Shown piece after piece: positions 9,754 to 20,644 of a stretch of DNA of 64,000 nt. The stretch's first letter is position 1, and every line of letters starts with the position of its first letter. Source of the DNA: Novosphingobium sp. FSW06-99 (lineage in GTDB: Bacteria > Pseudomonadota > Alphaproteobacteria > Sphingomonadales > Sphingomonadaceae); contig NZ_KQ954251.1 of assembly GCF_001519065.1 (NCBI RefSeq), forward strand, positions 496,001 through 560,000, written 5' to 3'. Made by a program: the position numbers and the translations under genes. The notes below the pieces were generated by a model, which worked only from the letters and a program-made list of their open reading frames with translations, searched no databases and was not told the origin of the DNA.

Positions 9754-10328
9754 CCAAGACTTTCACGAAAATGGCGCCGACACAGCGCGATATAGCGATC
9801 GTTGCCGCCGATTTCGGTTTGCGCGCCATCGCGCACCGGATGGCCCTGCGGATCGATGCGCAAGTTCATCGTCGCCTTGGCGCCGCAGTGGCACACCCCG
9901 CGCAATTCGACCAGTCGGTCGGCAATTGCCAGCAAAGTGGCCGCCCCTTCGAACAGCGCGCCGCGAAAATCGGTGCGCAAGCCATAGCACAGCACCGGAA
10001 TGCCCGCCTCGTCGGCAATCCACGCCAGTTGCCACACCTGGTCTTCGGTCAGGAACTGCGCCTCATCGACCAGCACTGCCGACAGATCGGGCGCACCGGG
10101 CATGATCGCCGCCACCAGATCGGTATCCCGATCATAGCGCCGGGCGGGCGCGCCAATGCCGATCCGGCTGACAATATCGAGCCCCGGCGTGGCATCCGGC
10201 CGGTGATCGACTGCCGCCGTCCACAGCATCGTCGCCATGCCGCGTTCGCGATAGTTGAAATCGGCCTGCAACAGCGCGGTCGATTTGCCCGCGTTCATGC
10301 TGGCATAGTAGAAATGCAGCTTGGCCAT
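9750..10328 (-). CDS. tdk: Thymidine kinase
   Basis: The 192-residue product has the P-loop MNAGKST (about residues 11-17), the DEAQFL motif around residues 89-94 that includes the catalytic glutamate region, and zinc-ribbon cysteines including CHCGAK near residue 147. This is a type II thymidine kinase, which phosphorylates thymidine for salvage. Its position in a ribosome/translation operon is unusual outside this lineage. It overlaps the downstream acetyltransferase start by four bases. Confidence 0.96.
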   Translation of the reverse strand: MAKLHFYYASMNAGKSTALLQADFNYRERGMATMLWTAAVDHRPDATPGLDIVSRIGIGAPARRYDRDTDLVAAIMPGAPDLSAVLVDEAQFLTEDQVWQLAWIADEAGIPVLCYGLRTDFRGALFEGAATLLAIADRLVELRGVCHCGAKATMNLRIDPQGHPVRDGAQTEIGGNDRYIALCRRHFRESLG

Positions 10329-10340
10329 CGGCGTCGACGA

Positions 10341-10748
10341 TCAGGCGTCGGGTTCGGTGCGACCAAGATCGCGGGCCACGCGCGGATCGCCCAGCAGGTT
10401 GTCGATATGGCTGGCCACATCAAAGCTTTCATCGGCGGTAAAGCGAATTTTGGCCGCGTATTTCAGCTTCAGCCGCCCGGCGACCTCGCGCTGGAAAAAC
10501 GCGGTGTTGGTCTGCAACGCCTTCAGCACTGCCGCTTCATCGCTGCCCAGCAGCGATTTCACGAACACCGTGGCCTGGCGCAGATCGGGCGTCATGCGCA
10601 CTTCGGTCACCGAAACGGTGTGCGCCGACAGCACTTCGTCGTGCACTTCCTGCCGCAACAGCAGGTCCGACAGGATATGGCGCACTTGTTCACCCACCTT
10701 GAGCAGGCGGACGGAGCGGGTTTCGGGAGTTTGGTTGGGACGAGCCAA
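10341..10748 (-). CDS. rbfA: Ribosome-binding factor A
   Basis: The 135-residue protein matches RbfA in length and pattern ([20 protein letters not shown], then [17 protein letters not shown]). It has the type II KH fold with the kinked Ala region, and acts in late 30S subunit maturation and cold adaptation. It lies between the DUF1697 gene and tdk, 12 bp from the tdk start. Confidence 0.95.
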   Translation of the reverse strand: MARPNQTPETRSVRLLKVGEQVRHILSDLLLRQEVHDEVLSAHTVSVTEVRMTPDLRQATVFVKSLLGSDEAAVLKALQTNTAFFQREVAGRLKLKYAAKIRFTADESFDVASHIDNLLGDPRVARDLGRTEPDA

Positions 10749-10757
10749 TGTCTGTGT

Positions 10758-11294
10758 CTATCCGTTCGAGTTCATGCGCTCGGCAATCCGGGCCAGCGAG
10801 CGCAAATTGCGCGCGGTGCCCCGACAGCCGAGCCGACGTACGATGAAAGCCGCGGTCAGCTTGCTGCTGCCCACGCCATCGATATAGTCGATATAGAGTG
10901 CGCCAGGTCCGATTGCGAGGGTTTCGGCCCCGCGCCCGGCATGATCGGCCCGCAATCGGGCAAACGCGGCCTCATCCGGCGTCGATTCGAGGAAATGGGT
11001 GTGCACCCGCGCCGGATCACCAGCGGCAAACGGATTGTCGTCGATCGCCGCCTGCACCTGGTCGCGCGTGCGCGGCAGCGCAACACTGGTGATGCCGAAA
11101 TGGCGTGCGATGCTCGCCTCGATCGCGGCACCCAGACCCGGTTCGGCGTGGTCGTGCCCCGCCAGCAACAGATTGCCGCTGGCCACCACGCTGGAGACGG
11201 GACCGAACCCGTCGTTGCCCAGCGCGGCGCACAGATCTGCCATCACCACGCGGTTACCACCCACGTTGATCGAGCCCAGAAAGACCGCCAGCAT
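10758..11294 (-). CDS. DUF1697 family protein
   Basis: The 178-residue product starts MLAVFLGSINVGGNRVVMAD, the typical DUF1697 opening (beta strand then GxxVGG). The middle has SVVASGNLLLAG and the later part FLESTPDEAAFARL, both family features. The function of the family is not established. The gene interrupts the otherwise conserved infB-rbfA pair, separated by 9 bp from rbfA and 39 bp from infB. Confidence 0.88.
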   Translation of the reverse strand: MLAVFLGSINVGGNRVVMADLCAALGNDGFGPVSSVVASGNLLLAGHDHAEPGLGAAIEASIARHFGITSVALPRTRDQVQAAIDDNPFAAGDPARVHTHFLESTPDEAAFARLRADHAGRGAETLAIGPGALYIDYIDGVGSSKLTAAFIVRRLGCRGTARNLRSLARIAERMNSNG

Positions 11295-11310
11295 CCCGCC
11301 CTCCGATATA

Positions 11311-11331
11311 TCCTCCCCAGCACGGGGAGGA
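11311..11331. other. Hairpin between infB and the DUF1697 gene
   Basis: TCCTCCCC (11311-11318) pairs with GGGGAGGA (11324-11331) in the 39-bp gap. There is no T run on the minus strand, so it is probably an RNA-processing or pausing element rather than a terminator; the operon seems to continue into rbfA. Confidence 0.5.
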
Positions 11332-11333
11332 TT

Positions 11334-13963
<2,630 letters not shown>

Positions 13964-13967
<4 letters not shown>

Positions 13968-14800
13968 TCGCCCTTCGTATCAATCTCGTCGTTCGCCACA
14001 GCCGTGTCAGTCACCACGGCAGTGGCTTCACCCGTAGGTCTACAACCCGTAAAATGCATGAGGCGCCCGAGCAGCCCTGTCACGCGCGCGGCGGCAGCGG
14101 CATCGGTCAGCGCCAGGTGAACGACGTTGTCGCGGCCCAATGCCACAGACAACGCCGCGCGGTCCAGCGGCAAGATCACACCTTTGCGTCCAGACCCTTC
14201 GGCCTGTTCGCCCACGCGCCATGCCTGTGCCAGTTTGCCCGCTCCATCGCCGCCCGCATCGCTGGCATGGCCCAGGAATGTCACCACCCCGGCCCGCGCC
14301 GCAGCGGCGATCTTTTCGGTGCCCAGTACGATCATACCCGATCGCAATTCGATCCCCAGCCGATCGGCCAGGGCGCGGCGCAGCGCGGTTTCGATACGAT
14401 CGCCAAGGTCGACGGGAATGTTCAGCGGCGTGCCCTTGAAGGCCCGCGCCAATGCGCCCTTCAGCTTGCCCTTGGCAATCGCCTGGTCCAGCTCGACGCG
14501 GGTCACCCCGATCCATGCGCCACGTCCCGGCGCACGCGCCAATACATCGGGCAGCACGTCGCCATCGGGCGACAGGGCCAGCCGAATCAGCGCGTCACGA
14601 TCATCGTGCTGCCCGGTCAGGATGCATTTGCGTTCGGGGACAGCCCGGGCGGCCCGTTCAGGCACGACTCCGCCGCCGCCCGGATGCTCTGCACCCGGCC
14701 GGTCTGGCACGGGGGTGCCGGCCGCGCCCCGGCGTGCTGCCGAGCCGCGGGCCTTGCCCCGGATGTCTGCGGTTAGCGGCTCATTGCGAGGATTCCGCAT
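13964..14800 (-). CDS. ylxR: YlxR-like RNA-binding protein (DUF448) with L7Ae-like extension
   Basis: The 278-residue protein has the YlxR/DUF448 fold around ERKCILTGQHDDRDALIRLA (about residues 56-75), with a C-terminal ribosomal L7Ae-like module (about 130-220, MIVLGTEKIAAAARAGVVTFLG). This two-domain form between nusA and infB is usual in alphaproteobacteria. Role probably linked to ribosome assembly or RNA regulation. The start ATG overlaps nusA by 20 bp and the stop overlaps infB by four. Confidence 0.9.
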
Positions 14801-16433
14801 CGGCGGCCTCCTCGGTTGGAGCGGCAGCGGCAGGTTCATCGTCGAACCAGTGCGCGCGGGCGGCCATGATGATTTCGTTGCCCTGTTCTTCGTTCAGGCC
14901 ATATTCGCCCAGCACACCGCCCTTGTCTTCGCTGCGTTCGGACCGTTCGCGACGGTCGGGACGTTCATTGGTGTTGCCCCGGCGGCGCTGTTCGTTGACC
15001 CGCTTGCGCGCGATCAGTTCGTCGGTGGACAGATCAGCCAGGTCGTCGAGTGTCTTGATCCCGGCCTTGCCCAGCGTGACCAGCATCGCTTCGGTCAGGT
15101 GCGGCAATTCGGCCAGGGCATCTTCGACGCCCAGGTTGCGACGTTCCTCGCGCTGGCCCTCTTCGCGGCGTTCGAGCGCCTCCAAAGCGCGGTTCTGCAA
15201 TTCGCCGGCGAGTTCATCGTCAAAGCCGTCGATGTTCGACAGTTCGCTGATGTCGATATAGGCGACTTCTTCCAGTTCGCTGAACCCTTCGGCAACCAGC
15301 AACTGCGACAGCGTTTCGTCGACATCGAGTTCTTCCTCGAACGTCTTGGAGCGTTCGGTGAATTCCTTCTGCCGCTTTTCCGAGGCTTCGGCTTCGGTCA
15401 TGATGTCGATCGCCGAACCGGTCAGCGACGAGGCCAGTCGCACGTTCTGGCCGCGGCGACCGATCGCCAGGCTGAGCTGGTCATCGGGCACAACCACTTC
15501 GATGCGGCTCTCTTCCTCATCAATCACCACGCGGCTGACGGTGGCGGGCTGCAACGCGTTGACCACAAAAGTCGCGGTATCTTCGCTCCAGGGGATGATG
15601 TCGATCTTTTCGCCCTGCAGTTCCTGCACCACCGCCTGCACGCGACTGCCCTTCATGCCGACGCAGGCGCCGACCGGGTCGATCGAGCTGTCGCGGCTGA
15701 TCACGCCGATCTTGGCGCGACTGCCCGGATCGCGCGCGGCGGCCTTGATCTCGATGATGCCGTCGTAGATTTCGGGCACTTCCTGCGCGAACAGCTTTTT
15801 CATGAATTCGGGGTGCGCGCGGCTGAGGAAAATCTGCGGGCCCCGGTTGGTGCGTTCAACTTTCATCACCAGCGCGCGCACGCGTTCGCCGACACGCGGC
15901 ACTTCGCGCGGGATTTGCTGATCACGGCGGATCACGCCTTCGGCGCGGCCCAGGTTGACGATGACATGGCCGAATTCGACTGATTTGATCACCCCGGTGA
16001 TCACTTCGTTGACGCGGTCCTTGAACTCTTCGAACTGGCGTTCGCGTTCGGCATCGCGGACTTTCTGGAAAATCACCTGCTTGGCCGATTGCGCATCGAT
16101 ACGGCCCAGCTCGACAGCGGGCAGCGGATCGACGATGAAATCGCCGACGGCGGCACCGGGCTGCAGCTTTTCGGCCTGCTTGATGTCGACCTGCTTGAAG
16201 TAGTCTTCGACTTCCTCGACCACTTCGACCACACGCCACAGACGCAGATCGCCGGTGCGCGGATCAAGCTTGGCGCGGATATCGTTTTCGGCACCATAGC
16301 GGTTGCGCGCCGATTTCTGGATGGCTTCTTCCATCGCTTCGATGACGATCGACTTGTCGATCATCTTCTCGCTGGCAACTGCGTTCGCAATTGCCAGAAG
16401 CTCGGCGCGGTTGGCGGAAATCGCACTGGCCAT
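14781..16433 (-). CDS. nusA: Transcription termination/antitermination factor NusA
   Basis: The 550-residue product shows all NusA parts: the RNA-polymerase-binding N-terminal domain (1-125), S1 (about 135-200), KH1/KH2 (about 205-345, with the KH pattern AIGRRGQNVRLAS) and alpha-helical C-terminal repeats that end in an acidic tail. It binds RNA polymerase and nascent RNA to modulate pausing and termination. It follows rimP by three bases and overlaps ylxR. Confidence 0.98.
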   Translation of the reverse strand: MASAISANRAELLAIANAVASEKMIDKSIVIEAMEEAIQKSARNRYGAENDIRAKLDPRTGDLRLWRVVEVVEEVEDYFKQVDIKQAEKLQPGAAVGDFIVDPLPAVELGRIDAQSAKQVIFQKVRDAERERQFEEFKDRVNEVITGVIKSVEFGHVIVNLGRAEGVIRRDQQIPREVPRVGERVRALVMKVERTNRGPQIFLSRAHPEFMKKLFAQEVPEIYDGIIEIKAAARDPGSRAKIGVISRDSSIDPVGACVGMKGSRVQAVVQELQGEKIDIIPWSEDTATFVVNALQPATVSRVVIDEEESRIEVVVPDDQLSLAIGRRGQNVRLASSLTGSAIDIMTEAEASEKRQKEFTERSKTFEEELDVDETLSQLLVAEGFSELEEVAYIDISELSNIDGFDDELAGELQNRALEALERREEGQREERRNLGVEDALAELPHLTEAMLVTLGKAGIKTLDDLADLSTDELIARKRVNEQRRRGNTNERPDRRERSERSEDKGGVLGEYGLNEEQGNEIIMAARAHWFDDEPAAAAPTEEAADAESSQ

Positions 16434-16436
16434 GGC

Positions 16437-16997
16437 TTAGTCTTCCTGTTCCTCGACGATTGTATCCGCACCGGTCATGTCGATCGGGCGGGAAGCGGTA
16501 ATCAGCTTGTCCGTCAGGACAAGTTTGGCATTGTCGACGAGATCGAATGGCACGGTATATACCACGGCATCCTCCTCGATCGAAATCGTGTTTGTTGCGG
16601 TATCGAATCCGACCAGATCGCCGCGGAACCGCTTGCGCTTGTCGAGCAGTTCGCGCAGTTCGATGCGCGCCTCGTGCCCGATCCACGCCGCAAAATCCTT
16701 GGGCCGGGTCAACGGGCGGTCGATGCCGGGCGAACTGACTTCCAGCCGATAGGCGCCTTCGATCAGCACTTCGCCCGCTTCTTCCAGCGCATCGAGCCGG
16801 TCGGAAATGCGATGCGACAGCGCGGCGCAATCATCGATCAGCAATTGCCCGGTTTCGGGCCGCTCGGCCATCACCTGCAAGGTGCGCTCTTCATCGCCGA
16901 CTTCGCTCTTGCCATAGAGCACCACACGCACGAGATCGTGGCCCAACGCACGCGTTTCAGCCTCTACAACCTCGGTAATGCGCGCGATGTCGGCCAT
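16437..16997 (-). CDS. rimP: Ribosome maturation factor RimP
   Basis: The 186-residue protein opens MADIARITEVVEAETRALGHDLVRV and contains the RimP signature YRLEVSSPGIDRPLTRPKDF near residues 83-102, followed by the C-terminal SH3-like domain. It acts in 30S maturation. First gene of the nusA-infB operon; its promoter should lie in the 316-bp gap that also serves the divergently read psp-like unit. Confidence 0.96.
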   Translation of the reverse strand: MADIARITEVVEAETRALGHDLVRVVLYGKSEVGDEERTLQVMAERPETGQLLIDDCAALSHRISDRLDALEEAGEVLIEGAYRLEVSSPGIDRPLTRPKDFAAWIGHEARIELRELLDKRKRFRGDLVGFDTATNTISIEEDAVVYTVPFDLVDNAKLVLTDKLITASRPIDMTGADTIVEEQED

Positions 16998-17154
16998 TCG
17001 TACTCCGTGTCATGGTTCGGCATTGCAAAGCAGTCTGCCGCCGGTGCCTTCTGGCCCAGCCTGACTTTGCTTTCACAATGTCGGGATTGATCCGCCAGAT
17101 AGGGAGCGCGGAACAAAAAGGCAAGCGCAAAGCGGCGTGTGGCGCCAAATCGGA

Positions 17155-17225
17155 ACAACGCCAATTTGCGGCGCATTTTGCGATCCATTGGCGCAATTTG
17201 CAGTGCAGTGCAGCGCTGTCGCAGG
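17155..17225 (+). promoter_or_regulatory. Possible enhancer (UAS) for the sigma-54 promoter
   Basis: This stretch has repeated CGCCAATTTGCG (17159-17170) and TTGGCGCAATTTGCAG (17189-17204) blocks, 60-130 bp upstream of the deduced start site. That is where PspF-type enhancer-binding proteins bind in known psp promoters. Only repeats and position support the call; the rest of 16998-17313 shows no gene. Confidence 0.35.
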
Positions 17226-17258
17226 CCCAAACCCCGAAAATCCGTGCCTTTTCGCAAT

Positions 17259-17274
17259 TGGCACGACCCATGCA
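17259..17274 (+). promoter_or_regulatory. Sigma-54 (-24/-12) promoter
   Basis: TGGCACGACCCATGCA matches the sigma-54 consensus TGGCACG-N4-TTGCA with one mismatch, and the invariant GG and GC are at the correct 10-bp spacing. Transcription would start near 17285, giving a roughly 29-nt leader with GGAAG before the ATG at 17314. The downstream PspC gene fits, since enterobacterial psp operons use sigma-54. Confidence 0.75.
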
Positions 17275-17313
17275 ATCACTGGATCAGCCACTCAAAACAG
17301 GGAAGTGACCATC

Positions 17314-17415
17314 ATGAAAACGCTTTATTGCATGTCCGCCGCGCTTATCCTCTCGCTCTCGCTGATGGCGGCAACCGTGGTTGTTCCGTTCGGCGCGACG
17401 CAGATCATCGCCTGA
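17314..17415 (+). CDS. 33-residue membrane or secreted micropeptide
   Basis: The frame encodes a short peptide starting MKTLYCMSAALILSLSLMAA. It is a single hydrophobic segment with a short tail, and a GGAAG ribosome-binding site lies 5-9 bp upstream of the ATG. It is the first gene after the sigma-54 promoter and is 27 bp ahead of the PspC gene. Unknown family; it could be a signal-like leader, a small envelope-stress peptide, or a regulatory leader frame. It is too short to judge by composition alone. Confidence 0.55.
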   Translation: MKTLYCMSAALILSLSLMAATVVVPFGATQIIA

Positions 17416-17442
17416 TCCCCTCTCGAAATGGAGACCCCCGTC

Positions 17443-17622
17443 ATGAGCAACCGCTTCCGTCTCGATCGCGCTAACGGCAAATTCCTGGGCGTGTGCTCGG
17501 GCATTGCCGCCCACTTCGGGTGGGACCCGATGCTGGTACGCGCCGCATTTGTGATCGGCACACTGGCCGGGTTCGGCTCGGCGATCCTGGTTTATTTCGC
17601 CGTCGCACTGATCGCGGACTGA
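17443..17622 (+). CDS. PspC domain protein (envelope stress)
   Basis: The 59-residue product is a stand-alone PspC domain: FRLDRANGKFLGVCSGIAAHFG, then the membrane segment AAFVIGTLAGFGSAILVYFAVALIA. PspC proteins sense membrane damage and in enterobacteria recruit PspA. No pspA or pspB lies beside it, so this is an orphan unit. The putative sigma-54 promoter at 17259 supports membership of a Psp-type regulon. Confidence 0.85.
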   Translation: MSNRFRLDRANGKFLGVCSGIAAHFGWDPMLVRAAFVIGTLAGFGSAILVYFAVALIAD

Positions 17623-17642
17623 GCGGTTTGCCTCGATGTCGG

Positions 17643-17820
17643 CGAAACGCGCGAAAGGGCGCGTTTCGAAGTCGGCACCGGCCCGCTCCCCGCGACGAAG
17701 AACACGAAAACGTCCGGGGGACGTTTTCGCTGAGGAGCCGACCACCCATAGGATACCTATAGTAGGGTGGTCGGGTGGGGGAGCGGGCCGGTGCCGACTT
17801 CCCGACACGACAGTGTCGGG
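17643..17820. repeat. Multi-hairpin intergenic element (cloverleaf-like)
   Basis: Four perfect hairpins and one long outer stem fill the gap between two convergent genes. H1 is a 10-bp stem (17643-17652/17659-17668). An outer 24-bp stem (17668-17691/17778-17801) encloses H2 (11 bp, 17705-17715/17719-17729) and H3 (10 bp, 17738-17747/17765-17774, with an inner 5-bp stem). H4 is 8 bp (17801-17808/17813-17820). It may act as a two-way terminator or be a REP/MITE-like mobile palindrome. No T run follows any stem. Confidence 0.85.
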
Positions 17821-17828
17821 TCAGACAG

Positions 17829-18617
17829 TCAGATAACCGGGGCTTTGGCAAAGGGGGAGAAATCGGTGTCGGTATCGTAAACATCGACCCCCTCGTGCCG
17901 TTTCAGGAACGCCACGATCCAATAAGTGAACGGCGTCAGCACGATTTCCCAGATCACCTTGAACGCCCAGTTTGTGATCATCACCGTGATTACCGACCGG
18001 TTGGACCAGGTGCCCAGAAACGCGATCGGATAGAACAGCGCGCTGTCGATCGCCTGGCCAAAAATCGTCGAGCCCCAGGTGCGGGTGAACAGCCAGCGTC
18101 CCTGGGTCCACACTTTCATCCGCGCCAGCACGAACGAATTGACGAATTCGCCCGCCCAGAACGCGATGACCGAGGCCGCGACGATGCGCCAGGTGCTGCC
18201 GAACACCGAATCATAGGTGGTTTGGCAGACCGCGCCCTTCGATGTTTTCGCGACGATATCGGCAAAGCGCGGGTCCGCGCTCGATGCGCAGCCCCAGTCG
18301 GGCGATGGCGGCATTGCCACCACGACAAAGCTCATCACCGCCATGAACAGCAGCGCGAAAAACCCCACCCACACACAGCGCCGTGCATTGGCATAGCCAT
18401 AGACTTCGGTCAGCACATCGCCGAGCACATACGAGATCGGAAAGAACAGGATGCCCGCCCCGAACGTCTGCCCGCCGACCTGCGCCAGCTTGGCCGCACC
18501 GATCAGGTTTGACAGCAGCAGGATGCCGACAAACGCTGCCATCATATAGTCGAAATAGCGGAAATGACGCCGCGCGCCGAGATTGCCGTCGATGCGGGAA
18601 AGCTGGGGATCACTCAT
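17829..18617 (-). CDS. VUT family (YhhQ-like) queuosine-precursor transporter
   Basis: The 262-residue membrane protein has six to seven membrane segments and the VUT/YhhQ pattern: FFPISYVLGDVLTEVYGYANARR near residues 58-80 and FGQAIDSALFYPIAFLG near 190-206. The family takes up queuosine precursors such as preQ0/preQ1. A hydrophilic insertion of about 45 residues (around 105-150, with two cysteines) is long for the family. ATG 18617 is chosen because the upstream extension is not conserved in type. It runs convergently with the PspC unit. Confidence 0.9.
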   Translation of the reverse strand: MSDPQLSRIDGNLGARRHFRYFDYMMAAFVGILLLSNLIGAAKLAQVGGQTFGAGILFFPISYVLGDVLTEVYGYANARRCVWVGFFALLFMAVMSFVVVAMPPSPDWGCASSADPRFADIVAKTSKGAVCQTTYDSVFGSTWRIVAASVIAFWAGEFVNSFVLARMKVWTQGRWLFTRTWGSTIFGQAIDSALFYPIAFLGTWSNRSVITVMITNWAFKVIWEIVLTPFTYWIVAFLKRHEGVDVYDTDTDFSPFAKAPVI

Positions 18618-18782
18618 ACGCCAAAGGCTAACCGCATTCGCCGCGCGCGCAAAGCGCCATTTGGGGCACGATCGATCATCCATGACATAACCTCACGGTT
18701 ATGCTGGCATGATATTTTCGCGGCTTGAGCACCGGCCTGTCGCGGCGTACCACGGCTAGGCCCGCCCTGATGGAGCCCGACA

Positions 18783-19919
18783 ATGGCCACTCTTGCCGCC
18801 CCCCCGCCCCCTGCCCTGCTCGACCGTGGTCTGGAGGTGACGCTCGATGGGGGCGCACGCCATTACTTCAACTACTATTGGCTGCGCGACAATTGTGCCA
18901 CCTCGTTCGATCCCGAAACGCGCGAGCGGGTTTATGACATCTTTGCCGAAGACACCCCGCCGCGCGCGACACGGGCCAGCGTCATCGACGATGCGCTGGT
19001 GATCGAATGGGCCGGATCGGGGCATCGTTCGACGTATCCGCTGGCCTGGCTGGGCGCGCATGCGGTGGCCGGGCCCCGCCCCGATCCCGCCGTGCTGCCG
19101 CGCGAATACTGGTATGCCGACCATTACCCGGCGATAGCGCGGTTTGCCTTTGACGCGGTCAGCACCGACCGTGCCACGTTGAAAGACTGGGTCCATGCGC
19201 TGTTGACCCAAGGCGTGGCGATCCTGACCCATATGCCCGACAGCGATCAGGGGCTGACCGATGCGGCCAACCTGATCGGATTTCCCCGGCCCACGTTCTT
19301 TGGCGCCTATTTCGACGTGCGGCTGCATATCGATCCCGACAACCTGGCCTATACCGCCAAGGCGCTGGAACTGCACACCGATGTGCCGGCCGAAGATCTG
19401 CCGCCGGGGGTGCAATTCCTGCATTGCCGCCGCAATTCGGTCGATGGCGGGGAAAGCCTGTTTGTCGATGGCGCCGCGGTTGCCGCCGAACTGCGCCGCA
19501 CGCATCCCGAAGATTTCCGCCTGCTGTGCGAAACCACCGTGCCGTTCTACAACGAACACGATGCCTATGACATGCGCGCGCGCCAGCGGGTGATCGAACT
19601 CGACGATCATGGCGATATCGCGGGCGTGACGATGAGCCAGCACATGGCCGACGTGTTCGACCATGATCAGCGCTTTCTCGATGCCTATTACCCCGCGTTC
19701 TGCCGGTTTGGCCGCCTGTTGCAGGACCCGCGCTTTGTCATGCGGTTCCGCCTCAACGCGGGCGAATGCATCGTGTTCGACAACCATCGGGTGGTCCACG
19801 CCCGATCGGCGTTTGTGGCCGAAAGCGGCGAGCGGTATTTGCGCGGGACGTATACCGACCGGGGTGAATTGCGCAGCCGCTGGCGCAAATTGTCGGGCGA
19901 AGGGCGATTTTCGGCATGA
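18783..19919 (+). CDS. Gamma-butyrobetaine dioxygenase-like Fe(II)/2-oxoglutarate enzyme
   Basis: The 378-residue protein has an N-terminal DUF971-like module (YFNYYWLRDNC near residues 28-38) and a C-terminal TauD/TfdA-type dioxygenase core. The iron ligands are visible as HTD (His198, Asp200) and the distal His339 in NHRVVHAR. This architecture is that of gamma-butyrobetaine hydroxylase, the last step of carnitine synthesis; trimethyllysine dioxygenase is the alternative. The stop overlaps the next start (ATGA), so it forms an operon with the aldolase and LysR genes. Confidence 0.85.
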   Translation: MATLAAPPPPALLDRGLEVTLDGGARHYFNYYWLRDNCATSFDPETRERVYDIFAEDTPPRATRASVIDDALVIEWAGSGHRSTYPLAWLGAHAVAGPRPDPAVLPREYWYADHYPAIARFAFDAVSTDRATLKDWVHALLTQGVAILTHMPDSDQGLTDAANLIGFPRPTFFGAYFDVRLHIDPDNLAYTAKALELHTDVPAEDLPPGVQFLHCRRNSVDGGESLFVDGAAVAAELRRTHPEDFRLLCETTVPFYNEHDAYDMRARQRVIELDDHGDIAGVTMSQHMADVFDHDQRFLDAYYPAFCRFGRLLQDPRFVMRFRLNAGECIVFDNHRVVHARSAFVAESGERYLRGTYTDRGELRSRWRKLSGEGRFSA

Positions 19920-20644
19920 CCGACGAAGCCTCGTTGCGCATCGACCTAGCTGCCGCCTTCCGGCTGGCCGCGCGGTTCGGCTGGCACGAATCGGTGGGCA
20001 ACCATTTCAGCGCGGCGCTGTCGGCCGATGGCCGCCGGTTTGTGATGAACCGCAAATGGCGCCACTTCGCCACGATCCGCGCCAGCGACCTGCAAGTGCT
20101 CGATGCAGATGATCCCGATGTGATGACGCGCGCCGATGCCCCCGATGCCTCGGCCTGGTGCATCCATGGCAATGCCCATCGCCGTGTCGCCTCGGCCCGG
20201 GTGATCCTGCATTGCCATCCGATCGCGGCGACCACGCTGACCACGCTGGCCGATCCGCGCCTGTTGCCGATCGACCAGAACACCGCCCGGTTTTTCGGCC
20301 GCTATGTCATCGATCCCGAATGCGGCGGAATTGCCGATCAGGATGACGAAGGCATCCGCATCGCCGGCCTGTTGGCGCAGGCGCCCACCCTGATCATGGC
20401 CAACCATGGTGTGACGTGCGTGGCCGAGACCGTTGCCGAAGCGTTCGAAAACCTGTATTTTCTGGAAAAAGCCGCCGAAACGCTGTTGCGCGCCTATGCC
20501 ACCGGGCAACCGCTGGCGGTGATGAGCGACGCGATTGCCGAACACACCGCGCAAGGCTGGGACGCCTATCGCGGCATGGCTTTTACCCATTTCGACCATC
20601 TGAAATCGCTGCTGGACGCCGAAGACCCGTCGTACCGGCAATGA
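19916..20644 (+). CDS. Class II aldolase/adducin family protein
   Basis: The 242-residue protein has the class II aldolase zinc-site pattern: LHCHPIAAT near residues 98-106 and a later histidine in IMANHGV near 162-168. The start region ARFGWHESVGNHFSA is typical of the family. Members cleave sugar phosphates or decarboxylate hydroxy acids; the substrate is not clear. It is translationally coupled on both sides (4-base overlaps) to the dioxygenase and the LysR regulator, suggesting a shared catabolic pathway. Confidence 0.88.
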   Translation: MTDEASLRIDLAAAFRLAARFGWHESVGNHFSAALSADGRRFVMNRKWRHFATIRASDLQVLDADDPDVMTRADAPDASAWCIHGNAHRRVASARVILHCHPIAATTLTTLADPRLLPIDQNTARFFGRYVIDPECGGIADQDDEGIRIAGLLAQAPTLIMANHGVTCVAETVAEAFENLYFLEKAAETLLRAYATGQPLAVMSDAIAEHTAQGWDAYRGMAFTHFDHLKSLLDAEDPSYRQ

